A DNA stretch of 19,515 nt from CAZVFH01 sp964626415 (lineage in GTDB: Bacteria; Patescibacteriota; UBA1384; XYA2-FULL-43-10; CAINNR01): the NCBI GenBank assembly GCA_964626415.1, contig CAZVFH010000011.1, positions 1 through 19,515 of the forward strand, given 5' to 3'. Positions 1 to 6,285 of the stretch are shown here, piece after piece. Position 1 is the first letter of the stretch. Every line of letters begins with the position of its first letter. The position numbers and the translations under genes were made by a program. Below the pieces are notes generated by a model. The model worked only from the letters and a program-made list of their open reading frames with translations. It had not been told where the DNA came from and did not search any database.

Positions 1-357
1 TTTTTCAGATTCCAAATGTTCCAAAAGATCAATAATTAAAATCAGATCAAATTTTGCTTTGAATGGGATAATTTCTGATGGGGATATCTCAAATCTTCCA
101 ATTTTAAGTGACCTTGCATAACTGATCGCAGTTTTGCTTATGTCGGTTCCAAATAATTCTAAGCGCTTGCCAAACATTTCATGAAGTGCTTTTAAATTTC
201 TGGCACCACCAGCACCAATTTCCAAAATCCTGATCCTTCCCTTTTTTTCAAGAAAGTCAGAAATAACGCATTTAAGAAAATCATAATTGATATTTCTCTC
301 ATTTTTTAGTGACACAAGCCCTTGCGGACTTTCTTCATAGTCGTATGGAGTCATCAT
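1..357 (-). CDS. SAM-dependent class I methyltransferase (3' end outside window)
   Basis: An open frame of 119 codons runs from an ATG at 357 off the left edge, so only the N-terminal part is visible. It shows the Rossmann SAM-binding pattern in order: motif I ILEIGAGGARN, the acidic end of strand 2 in LFGTDIS, and motif post-I/II FDLILIIDLLEHLE. The last motif resembles the Methyltransf_11/25/31 families. A second ATG follows the first at 354, and either could be used. Only a weak purine stretch precedes the start. It is divergent from the sugar kinase at 514, with about 155 nt between them. The substrate cannot be told. Given the neighbouring kinase, a role in modifying a sugar or surface glycan is possible but only an inference. 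Confidence 0.85.
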   Translation of the reverse strand, partial: MMTPYDYEESPQGLVSLKNERNINYDFLKCVISDFLEKKGRIRILEIGAGGARNLKALHEMFGKRLELFGTDISKTAISYARSLKIGRFEISPSEIIPFKAKFDLILIIDLLEHLESEK

Positions 358-422
358 CTTTTCAAATTAATAATTAAAATTACATTTTTAATCTATCCAT
401 TATGGCGATGCATGTCAACCTC

Positions 423-451
423 TTGACACGGGGGATTTTTTTTTATACGAT
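423..451 (+). promoter_or_regulatory. Sigma70-type promoter of the GHMP kinase
   Basis: TTGACA at 423-428 and TACGAT at 446-451 are separated by exactly 17 bp. Transcription should start near 458, giving a leader of about 55 nt that ends in a strong Shine-Dalgarno sequence. Confidence 0.75.
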
Positions 452-513
452 AATATACGATGTTATTCGCGGTGTCGCCCTGACATCGAACCTGAACAAG
501 GGAGGCGGTTGTG

Positions 514-1638
514 ATGATCAGTAAAATATTAAACGACGAAATTGATTTTGTCAGGTTTCGCTTGGTCGTTCCTGTCAGGATCTGTGATGTTGGTGGCTGG
601 GTTGACACTCACTTTTCTGGTCATGGGTTTGTTCAGAATTTGTCAGTTTTATCTAGACCGTATTTTCAGCCAGGTGAAACAAAAAGTTCTGAAGGTGATG
701 TCCCTTATAGTGGGGTTGTTGTTGATTTGCATGCAAGGAAGGCGTCAGATCTTTGCGGTTTTTTCCGGTTGATCGCTCCGGATGTTCAAGTAGACAAATC
801 ATTTGCTGCCGATGACTTTGATTTTGACAGAACAGATTTGTTAAATGCTGCCATGGAGGCAGTTGGCATCCCTCCGAGAGTTGAAGGACAACTTTTCGTT
901 TCCAGTGTCATTCCTTCCGGTGCATCAACAGGAACTAGTGCCGGGATTTCAATAGGTATTACTTCGGCTTTCGAGTATCTTAAGCGTGGCGAAATTGATC
1001 CATATTGGGTTGCGCGAAAAACTCACGAAATTGAAACGATATTAATGGGTTTGGAGTGTGGAGTTCAGGACCAAGGGGCAATCGCCGCCGCTTGTGGCGC
1101 AACTTATGTCGACATTTATCGTTACCCCAATTTTTCAGTTTCACCAATTCATCTGGATTTGACTACAATTAATAAGCTTGAATCTGGACTTCTAACTTTC
1201 GTTTATGGTAAGCCGCATAAAAGCTCTGATGTTCACAAAATGGTGATTGAGGAAATTGTCAAAATAGGGCGTTTACACCCTGGTTTGGAGAGAATTCGTC
1301 TTTTGGCGCCAGAGGCAAGATATTGTTTGCTTGATGGCGACATGTATGGTTACGGACAAGTTTTAAATAGAAATACCGAATGTCAGCGAGAATTACATCC
1401 AAAGTTGATTTCTGATGAATGTCAGTCACTTATTGATTGGTCAAAGCAGTTTGATCCATTGGGTGGAAAAGTTAACGGAGCTGGTGGTCCTGACGGCGGT
1501 TCATATTCGGTTCTTTTTAAAGCTGAAAACAAGCATGAAGCGGCAGAAAGTGCCAGGGATTTGTTTCCAAACATTCCAATTCTAGAACACAAACTTGCAT
1601 CCGGCGGGATTTGTCCGGAAATCGTTGACAAAGTTTAA
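514..1638 (+). CDS. GHMP-family sugar kinase (HddA/fucokinase-like)
   Basis: Predicted ATP-dependent small-molecule kinase of the galactokinase/homoserine kinase/mevalonate kinase/phosphomevalonate kinase superfamily, closest in pattern to the heptose-7-phosphate kinase and fucokinase branch (COG2605-like). The N-terminal substrate strand reads RICDVGGWVDT. The ATP-binding glycine-rich motif is IPSGASTGTSAGISIG. ECGVQDQGAIAAACG matches the GKQDQYAAA-type segment of HddA, and the C-terminal motif 3 is GKVNGAGGPDGG. Length (374 aa) fits the family. A GTG at 511 is in frame, but AGGGAGG (499-505) lies 8 nt before the ATG at 514, so I prefer 514. The gene has its own promoter and terminator and looks monocistronic. 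The exact sugar substrate is unknown; a role in activated heptose or fucose synthesis for surface glycans is an inference. Confidence 0.85.
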   Translation: MISKILNDEIDFVRFRLVVPVRICDVGGWVDTHFSGHGFVQNLSVLSRPYFQPGETKSSEGDVPYSGVVVDLHARKASDLCGFFRLIAPDVQVDKSFAADDFDFDRTDLLNAAMEAVGIPPRVEGQLFVSSVIPSGASTGTSAGISIGITSAFEYLKRGEIDPYWVARKTHEIETILMGLECGVQDQGAIAAACGATYVDIYRYPNFSVSPIHLDLTTINKLESGLLTFVYGKPHKSSDVHKMVIEEIVKIGRLHPGLERIRLLAPEARYCLLDGDMYGYGQVLNRNTECQRELHPKLISDECQSLIDWSKQFDPLGGKVNGAGGPDGGSYSVLFKAENKHEAAESARDLFPNIPILEHKLASGGICPEIVDKV

Positions 1639-1650
1639 ACTAATTTCTCT

Positions 1651-1676
1651 GCCTCGGCGCTTGTCGGGGCTTTTTT
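1651..1676 (+). terminator. Rho-independent terminator after the kinase
   Basis: GCCTCG (1651-1656) pairs with CGGGGC (1665-1670), with one G-T pair, and is followed by six T. It lies 12 nt after the stop codon. Confidence 0.8.
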
Positions 1677-1832
1677 AATTCACTTGTCTTTGGTAGAATA
1701 AGCACAAGTGAGGCAGAATAGAGAATAGCGGGGACGATCCAATCATAGATAGCAAAATGATAAAATTTTTAAAAATATTTTTCAAAAAAACCTGGTTCTT
1801 TGGCATATTTTTTGATTTCGCATGACGACTAC

Positions 1833-1861
1833 TTGACAAACAAATATCAACAATATAAACT
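1833..1861 (+). promoter_or_regulatory. Candidate promoter of the AbiE-type pair
   Basis: A perfect TTGACA lies at 1833-1838. The -10 is less clear: TATAAA at 1854-1859 gives a 15-bp spacer and TAAACT at 1856-1861 gives 17 bp. Antitoxin translation starts at 1903. Confidence 0.45.
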
Positions 1862-1902
1862 GGAAATAAGAATAATTCACATATCCATCAAACAAGTTCA
1901 GT

Positions 1903-2472
1903 ATGGACAATCTAATTGCCAAATTATATCAAATTCCAAAAACAGTCCTAACCACTCAGGATCTGTCTTTAATATGGCAAGAAAGTGATCAGACAAAATT
2001 GAACTCCAAGATCGCCTACTATGTGAAAAAAGGCAGCTTAATTCGTTTAACAAGAGGGGTTTTTGCCAAAGATAATAATTACGAAGCAAAGGAATTGGCA
2101 ACTAGCATTTATGTTCCTTCTTATGTCGGTTTTGAGACGGTTCTTCGTGAAGCAGGCATTATTTTTCAACATTACAGCATCATTTTTGCGGTTGGGAAAT
2201 GGACGAGAACTGTAACAATTGATAAATATACTTTTACCTTTAGAAAACTTAAGGATGTGGTAATGTTCAATCCAACCGGTATAATTATTAAGGATAATTA
2301 CAGCATCGCTACTCCGGAGCGAGCATTTCTGGATATGATTTATCTCTTTCCAAATTATTTTTTCGATAATTTGAAATCAATTAATTGGGATTTGTGTTCC
2401 GAGATAGTAAAGATTTACAACAATAAAGAATTAATCAAACGATTGGATAAATATAGGAAGTCGTATGCTTAA
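1903..2472 (+). CDS. AbiEi-family antitoxin / transcriptional regulator
   Basis: A 189-aa protein with the layout of AbiEi-type antitoxins (type IV toxin-antitoxin; abortive infection). An N-terminal winged helix-turn-helix spans about residues 15-60 and includes LIRLTRGVFAK, the typical turn and wing. The family's C-terminal signature is SIATPERAFLDMIYL. In the characterised AbiE system the antitoxin binds the operon promoter and represses it without binding the toxin. The stop codon overlaps the toxin start by 8 nt, so the two are translationally coupled. No good Shine-Dalgarno sequence precedes the ATG. The pair sits between unrelated genes, which fits a mobile defence or maintenance module. 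Family assignment is firm; activity is not shown. Confidence 0.85.
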   Translation: MDNLIAKLYQIPKTVLTTQDLSLIWQESDQTKLNSKIAYYVKKGSLIRLTRGVFAKDNNYEAKELATSIYVPSYVGFETVLREAGIIFQHYSIIFAVGKWTRTVTIDKYTFTFRKLKDVVMFNPTGIIIKDNYSIATPERAFLDMIYLFPNYFFDNLKSINWDLCSEIVKIYNNKELIKRLDKYRKSYA

Positions 2473-3175
2473 TAATGAAAAACATCAATTAATAATGGGT
2501 CAAATTTTAAAAGATATCTTTACTGACATTTCAATTGCCCCACTTTTAGGGTTCAAGGGTGGTACTTGTGCTTATTTTTTCTACGATCTGCCAAGATTTT
2601 CTGTTGATCTGGATTTTGATTTGCTTATTCCTACGGAATATAACCAAAAAAAGATATCAGAAAGAATTGCCGGTATTTTAGAAAAATATGGTCTTATTAA
2701 AGACGACCATCTTAAACGGTTTACTATTTTTTCCCTGCTCTCATACGGCGACGCTGATCACAATATTAAGATTGAGATCAATATTCGTGAATTAATTTCG
2801 AACCTAAAGGAACATTACGAACTGAAAGAGTATCTTGGTATTTCAATGCTAGTCGCAAAAAGGGGTTATTTATTTGGGAGCAAGGTTGCAACCCTAACCC
2901 TGCGATCAGAAACAGCGACGCGAGATATTTATGATATTCATTATTTTGCTAAAAATAATTGGGATATTGATGCTGAAGTAGTTCAGGATTTGACAGGGAA
3001 AAACTTAAAAGAGCAACTGACTGATTGCATTGCTCTAATTGAAAAAATTAACGATAACCAAATAATGCACGGTCTTGGCGAACTGATTTTAGCAAAAGAA
3101 AAAAGTTGGGTCAAAAACCAGATGAAGGCAGATACCATTTTCATGCTAAAAAATTATCTATCATTATTAAAATAA
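2465..3175 (+). CDS. AbiEii-family nucleotidyltransferase toxin
   Basis: A 236-aa protein of the AbiEii/MNT-like nucleotidyltransferase family. The diagnostic pattern near the N-terminus is FKGGTCAYFFYDLPRF followed by SVDLDFD. It contains the GG substrate-loop glycines (32-33), Ser46, and the metal-binding Asp48 and Asp50. A second conserved block, ATRDIYDIHYF, lies near residues 155-165, as in other members. AbiEii-type toxins (MenT relatives) transfer nucleotides, in some cases to tRNA acceptor stems. All residues expected for catalysis appear to be present. The ATG at 2465 is preceded by AGGAAG at 2455-2460 and overlaps the antitoxin stop by 8 nt. The alternative role, a chromosomally retained domesticated nucleotidyltransferase, cannot be excluded. 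Confidence 0.88.
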   Translation: MLNNEKHQLIMGQILKDIFTDISIAPLLGFKGGTCAYFFYDLPRFSVDLDFDLLIPTEYNQKKISERIAGILEKYGLIKDDHLKRFTIFSLLSYGDADHNIKIEINIRELISNLKEHYELKEYLGISMLVAKRGYLFGSKVATLTLRSETATRDIYDIHYFAKNNWDIDAEVVQDLTGKNLKEQLTDCIALIEKINDNQIMHGLGELILAKEKSWVKNQMKADTIFMLKNYLSLLK

Positions 3176-3189
3176 ATTGCGTTTATGTT

Positions 3190-5487
3190 ATGACGATGAA
3201 ACAATTTAACAATTTTCTAAAGCATTTTTGGCCGTTTTTGGCATATTTTCTAATCTCAATTATTTTCCTTTTCCCAATTTTGGGTCAAAATGGCGTGCCG
3301 TTTAAATACGATTGGGTTTGGCCGATTTTTGATATGCAGAGTTTTTGGCGGTCTTTATTGTCGGAAAGTTCTTTCGGTATAATTTCCTCGTTTGGGAAAT
3401 ATGCGACGGCGCTTCTTGGAATTTTCGGTGTTTTAAAAATTTCCCCGACTTTGTCAATAAAGATATTTTTGCTTCTCGTTCACACATTTTCCGCTTTTGG
3501 ATTTTATCTTTTGTTGTCGAACCGAATCAAATCAAGGTTGGTCGCTTTTCTCGCTGGTATACTTTATGCTTTCTCACCTTACATTTTTATTCGGACAATC
3601 GTTGGATTTACTTATTCCCTGATTGCCTATGCGGCGTTGCCATTTTTCGTTGATAGGTATTTTTCTCGTCATCCCGAATTTCTGCCTCGGCGAGCTGTAG
3701 GCGAGATGGGTATTTCGGGATCTCAGCAATCGATGACTGGGATGCTGAAACGAGTTCAGCATGACAGACCTTATATCATTCTGGCATTTCTTTTTTCTTT
3801 GATTTTTTCTCAAATTCAAGCTGGTCTGCTTTTGCTTATATTCCTCATCGTTTCAATCCCGATCGCAAGGAGTTGGAAGACGGTTTTCAAAAATTTTCTC
3901 CAATTTATTTTTCTCTTGCTTTCAATCGTCGTTATCAATCTGCCGTGGATAATATTTTCGTTGATTAAAGGCAATAGCGCAATCTCCGCTTCCGGTTCGC
4001 AGGCAACTACTCTGGGCTACATTGGATATTTACCGCACTCGTTTCGCAATGTTTTGATGTTTTCCGACCACATTATAACTCGCGATTTTTTTTATCCCTT
4101 TGCTCATAATAATTGGGTCGTCGCTGGATATTTAATTGTTTATTTGCTTGCGGTTTTTGCGCTTCTTGCGCGCAAAAACCGCAAATTGGTTCTTACTAGT
4201 TTCATTTCGTCGCTTTTGATTTTGCCATTTACAATCGGCCCAACCGGAAAATTCGCGGCGATTTTCACTTTTTTTTACAACCACCTTCCACAACTTGCGG
4301 TTTTCCGCGAAACATATCACTTTCAATTTCTTTTGGCCTTTAATTTGATTTTTCTCTTCGCCGTCGGATTTTCGCAAATTTTATCCTGGCTGAAAAATCG
4401 AGTTTTGAAAATTATTATTTTTGCCGTAATCGCTCTGTCGTCAAGCGTCATTATAGCACCGTATTTCGACTTCAACTATCGCGGTTATTTTCGTTTACAG
4501 GAAATTCCGGAAAGCTACAGCCAGCTTAATAATTATCTTAAAGAAAATAAGGACTACTGCAAAAAAATTTATTATCCTCCGTCACTTGGATTTTTACATT
4601 TTTCTAATGACAATTCGTTCGATGCGCTAAACTCTGACAATATTGCTTGGGAGATCGGTGTGCCGTATGTTACCGAATCGGCTTCGATTTTGAGTGTTGT
4701 TAACGACACCTATTTTGAACGAAATTATTTAACTTCACTTTTTCTCGAGCAGTATGATGATGGCGAGTTTGCTTCGGCGCTTTCGGAAAGCAATGTTGAT
4801 TGTTTAATTATTCGCGATGATTTGGCAACAAAATATTTTCGGACAACAAATGTGTGGCGCGATCCCGATCTAAAAGTGAAACAAAAGTGGGAAAATCAGG
4901 ATATGCTGGCGCTGGCGGAGGGGAAAGTCGGAATTCAACTTGACAAGAAGTTTGGGGGAAATATTTACATTTATAAAATTCAAAATGCAAAAATCCCTGC
5001 CTCGCCGGCAGGCGGGAAAAATCAAAATGACAATTTAAAAATTCAAAATGATTTGGTTGGAAAAACAGCGACAGAACAATTTAGCAATAAAACAATACAG
5101 CAATTGCCTCTCTCAAATTGGGCGAATCAAAATGATTGGTATGTGAATGGCTGGGCGAGAGGGCGATATAATTTTTGGAAGGACTTGCTTTTTGCCCGGC
5201 TTAAGCAGGATTTTATTGTTACAAACAAGCCCGACTCGGTTTTGTCGGGGAAAATTGATTACAACAGAAGCTGTGAAGTTTGGGTGCGGGTTTTGGACGG
5301 TAATGGCGGACAAGTTTCCATTAGTTTAGGGCTTACAACTTATAACTTACAACTTACAACTGGCAATGAGAAGTTTGTTTGGAAAAAGTTGGGCGATATT
5401 GAGCTTTCCGGTAAAACTGATGTCGAAATTAAAAATATTACCGGCGAAAATGCGATTGCGGATTTGGTGCTGGTCAAGAAAGAATAG
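3190..5487 (+). CDS. Large multispanning membrane protein, GT-C glycosyltransferase-like
   Basis: A 765-aa protein with a hydrophobic N-terminal half of roughly 11-13 membrane helices (residues 10 to about 435) and a soluble, probably extracytoplasmic C-terminal part of about 330 aa whose end looks beta-rich. The first outer loop carries acidic residues (KYDWVWPIFD), as in GT-C lipid-linked sugar transferases such as AftD/PMT-like proteins. I see no motif that fixes the substrate. The frame can be extended upstream to a TTG at 3106 inside the toxin gene, but ATG 3190 (or 3196) lies directly before the first membrane helix and is preferred. Three repeat elements are embedded in frame: a palindromic element at 3668-3765, a 7-bp-period stretch with a nested GC-rich hairpin at 4978-5052, and another 7-bp-period stretch at 5333-5361. 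It starts 14 nt after the toxin stop; co-transcription is possible, functional linkage unlikely. Confidence 0.75.
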   Translation: MTMKQFNNFLKHFWPFLAYFLISIIFLFPILGQNGVPFKYDWVWPIFDMQSFWRSLLSESSFGIISSFGKYATALLGIFGVLKISPTLSIKIFLLLVHTFSAFGFYLLLSNRIKSRLVAFLAGILYAFSPYIFIRTIVGFTYSLIAYAALPFFVDRYFSRHPEFLPRRAVGEMGISGSQQSMTGMLKRVQHDRPYIILAFLFSLIFSQIQAGLLLLIFLIVSIPIARSWKTVFKNFLQFIFLLLSIVVINLPWIIFSLIKGNSAISASGSQATTLGYIGYLPHSFRNVLMFSDHIITRDFFYPFAHNNWVVAGYLIVYLLAVFALLARKNRKLVLTSFISSLLILPFTIGPTGKFAAIFTFFYNHLPQLAVFRETYHFQFLLAFNLIFLFAVGFSQILSWLKNRVLKIIIFAVIALSSSVIIAPYFDFNYRGYFRLQEIPESYSQLNNYLKENKDYCKKIYYPPSLGFLHFSNDNSFDALNSDNIAWEIGVPYVTESASILSVVNDTYFERNYLTSLFLEQYDDGEFASALSESNVDCLIIRDDLATKYFRTTNVWRDPDLKVKQKWENQDMLALAEGKVGIQLDKKFGGNIYIYKIQNAKIPASPAGGKNQNDNLKIQNDLVGKTATEQFSNKTIQQLPLSNWANQNDWYVNGWARGRYNFWKDLLFARLKQDFIVTNKPDSVLSGKIDYNRSCEVWVRVLDGNGGQVSISLGLTTYNLQLTTGNEKFVWKKLGDIELSGKTDVEIKNITGENAIADLVLVKKE
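3668..3765. repeat. GTCAT-ended palindromic element inside a gene
   Basis: This 98-bp element starts GTCATCCCGAA and ends TTCAGCATGAC. It shares its two hairpins (CCCGAA/TTCGGG and ATGCTGAA/TTCAGCAT) with the intergenic copy at 19071-19138. It carries about 30 extra bases in the first hairpin, with their own CTGCCTCGGCGAG-type inverted repeat. It is translated as part of a loop between membrane helices (about residues 159-192). Confidence 0.85.
4978..5052. repeat. 7-bp-period tandem repeat with nested hairpin, in frame
   Basis: Units CAAAATG, CAAAAAT, ACAATTT, AAAAATT and CAAAATG follow each other at 7-bp spacing. They are interrupted at 4995-5016 by a GC-rich palindrome (CCTGCC/GGCAGG). All of it is translated within the membrane protein. 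The CAAAATG unit also occurs at 10312-10340 and, inverted, at 14755-14783. Confidence 0.7.
5333..5361. repeat. 7-bp-period tandem repeat (ACAACTT), in frame
   Basis: Units ACAACTT, ATAACTT, ACAACTT and ACAACTG, translated as TTYNLQLTT near residue 715 of the membrane protein. Confidence 0.7.
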
Positions 5488-5509
5488 AGAATAGTGAATG
5501 GAGAAGGGG

Positions 5510-5660
5510 GAAAATTTCTAATACTCTCAAATTGACCTAATTAACCTAAATAATGATCAAATGTCTAATATCTAAACCCGTTCAATTTTCGTCATTTTCT
5601 CATTGGATATTTTTTAGACCAATTAGATCAATTAGAAATTAGATATTTGGTAATTATCCT
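5510..5660. repeat. AT-rich imperfect inverted repeat
   Basis: The left part (TTTCTAAT, ATTGACCTAATTAACC, TCTAATATCTAAA) is roughly the inverse of the right part (TTTTAGACCAATTAGATC, AATTAGAAATTAGATATT). No protein gene is seen here. It opens a 798-nt stretch without a CDS, which otherwise contains the promoter, RNA and hairpins listed separately. Confidence 0.55.
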
Positions 5661-5710
5661 TTCCCACAATTGATAATTTTTAAATCAATTCAAATTTTCC
5701 CCATTGGGGC

Positions 5711-5739
5711 TTGACAAAATCAATTACTGGCGCTATAAT
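5711..5739 (+). promoter_or_regulatory. Perfect-consensus sigma70 promoter
   Basis: TTGACA at 5711-5716 and TATAAT at 5734-5739 are separated by exactly 17 bp. A small palindrome CCCC-ATT-GGGG ends 1 nt before the -35 box. Expected start is near 5746. No coding frame follows. Confidence 0.85.
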
Positions 5740-5745
5740 AGAAGT

Positions 5746-5842
5746 AACATTAACAACTTAATAGCACTCATTCGCGGAGGGGCGAAATTTACAAGAGATT
5801 GTCTTTTTTGTAATAAATTACTCCCTTCGCAGGAGTTTTTTT
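5746..5842 (+). ncRNA. Candidate small RNA or leader (about 97 nt)
   Basis: The stretch lies between a perfect promoter and a terminator, ACTCC (5820-5824)/GGAGT (5832-5836) followed by T7. It contains GCGGAGGG (5774-5781), which can pair over 8 positions (one G-T) with CCCTTCGC (5823-5830). That pairing would exclude the terminator stem, an attenuator-like layout. A small ACAA-GAGA-TTGT hairpin lies between. The GGAGGGG looks like a Shine-Dalgarno sequence, but no ATG or GTG frame follows it. It could be an sRNA, an attenuated leader for the downstream RNA, or the remnant of a deleted gene cassette. No known family was recognised. Confidence 0.5.
5820..5842 (+). terminator. Rho-independent terminator of the small transcript
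   Basis: ACTCC/GGAGT stem with loop CTTCGCA and a run of seven T. Confidence 0.75.
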
Positions 5843-5866
5843 ATTTTTTTTGCGTATCGATTCCGT

Positions 5867-5917
5867 TTGCGAGGAAATTTTGAAGAGGAGGGAGTGTTCT
5901 TCAAAATTTCCTCGCAA
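5867..5917. repeat. Perfect 20-bp inverted repeat
   Basis: Arm 5867-5886 is the exact reverse complement of 5898-5917, with an 11-nt loop (5887-5897). No T-run follows, so it is not a typical terminator. Its GTTTGCGAGG start recurs at 6207-6216 in the next hairpin region, suggesting a related palindromic element. Confidence 0.85.
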
Positions 5918-5961
5918 TAAGCCAAAATCAGATAAAGAAAAAGAAAATCAGATAAATAAAA

Positions 5962-6154
5962 GATAGGCGAGGAGAACCCAGGGATAGTGAAACGTTAAAA
6001 GGTGTCTCTTAGATCGACATAAAGTCATTTAAGGGATGCCACGAGACGATTCAAAGTCGCTACTCGCGACACCCCTTAAAGGCGTAAGTGACGCAGCAGG
6101 GCAATATTAAAATATTTGTTCCCTATAAGTATGCAAATCCTTGCGCCTTTTTTT
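5962..6154 (+). ncRNA. Candidate structured RNA, about 190 nt
   Basis: The ends pair: GGCG (5966-5969) with CGCC (6144-6147), and AGGA (5970-5973) with TCCT (6138-6141). T7 follows at 6148-6154, so the closing stem doubles as a terminator. Inside are TTTAAGGG (6028-6035) with CCCTTAAA (6073-6080) enclosing the hairpin GTCGC/GCGAC (6056-6060/6066-6070); the hairpin GCGT/ACGC (6082-6085/6091-6094); and a longer hairpin built on GGGCAATATT (6099-6108) and AATATT..CCC (6111-6123). GGTGTC (6001-6006) can alternatively pair with GACACC (6068-6073). No coding frame is present. I do not recognise tmRNA, RNase P, SRP or 6S RNA signatures. It stands alone upstream of uvrD, which has its own promoter. 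Confidence 0.55.
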
Positions 6155-6187
6155 GTTCCCAAAAATTCTAAGAAATTTTGGGAACAA
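6153..6187. repeat. Hairpin element TTGTTCCCAAAA
   Basis: TTGTTCCCAAAA (6153-6164) and its exact inverse (6176-6187) are separated by 11 nt, directly after the T-run of the candidate RNA. Confidence 0.7.
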
Positions 6188-6251
6188 CCCTCCGAAGCGA
6201 GCATTTGTTTGCGAGGTCGTAGTCCTCGAAACAAATTCGAGCGAAGGATGG
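6188..6251. repeat. Imperfect inverted repeat before uvrD
   Basis: ATTTGTTTGCGAGG (6203-6216) pairs with CCTCGAAACAAAT (6224-6236) with one bulge. The outer parts CCCTCC and GGATGGG also pair. Confidence 0.55.
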
Positions 6252-6268
6252 GTAGTTGAACAAAGAAT

Positions 6269-6277
6269 TGCTATAAT
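6269..6277 (+). promoter_or_regulatory. Extended -10 promoter of uvrD, predicted leaderless
   Basis: TGCTATAAT at 6269-6277 is a perfect extended -10, with 8 nt to the ATG at 6286. Transcription should begin at or next to the start codon. There is no clear -35 and no Shine-Dalgarno sequence. Confidence 0.65.
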
Positions 6278-6285
6278 TATTTAGT

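Noticed and set aside
393..608. 71-codon frame on the minus strand between methyltransferase and kinase
   Set aside because: It overlaps the kinase promoter and its conserved N-terminus, with no ribosome site.
1681..1710. Inverted repeat CACTTGT/ACAAGTG as operator or terminator
   Set aside because: Only 7 bp with a 16-nt gap, no T-run, and no promoter overlap; could be chance.
3106..3189. TTG-started N-terminal extension of the membrane protein
   Set aside because: It lies within the toxin gene in another frame, and the added residues are basic and unlike a membrane-protein start. ATG 3190 is directly before the first helix.
5962..6154. Known RNA families for the structured region (tmRNA, RNase P RNA, SRP RNA, 6S RNA)
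   Set aside because: The conserved core sequences I know for tmRNA, RNase P and SRP RNA are not seen, and the nested multi-stem plan is unlike the long 6S hairpin. A GCAGCAGGG stretch recalls SRP helix 8, but the matching 5' side is missing. A covariance-model search would decide.
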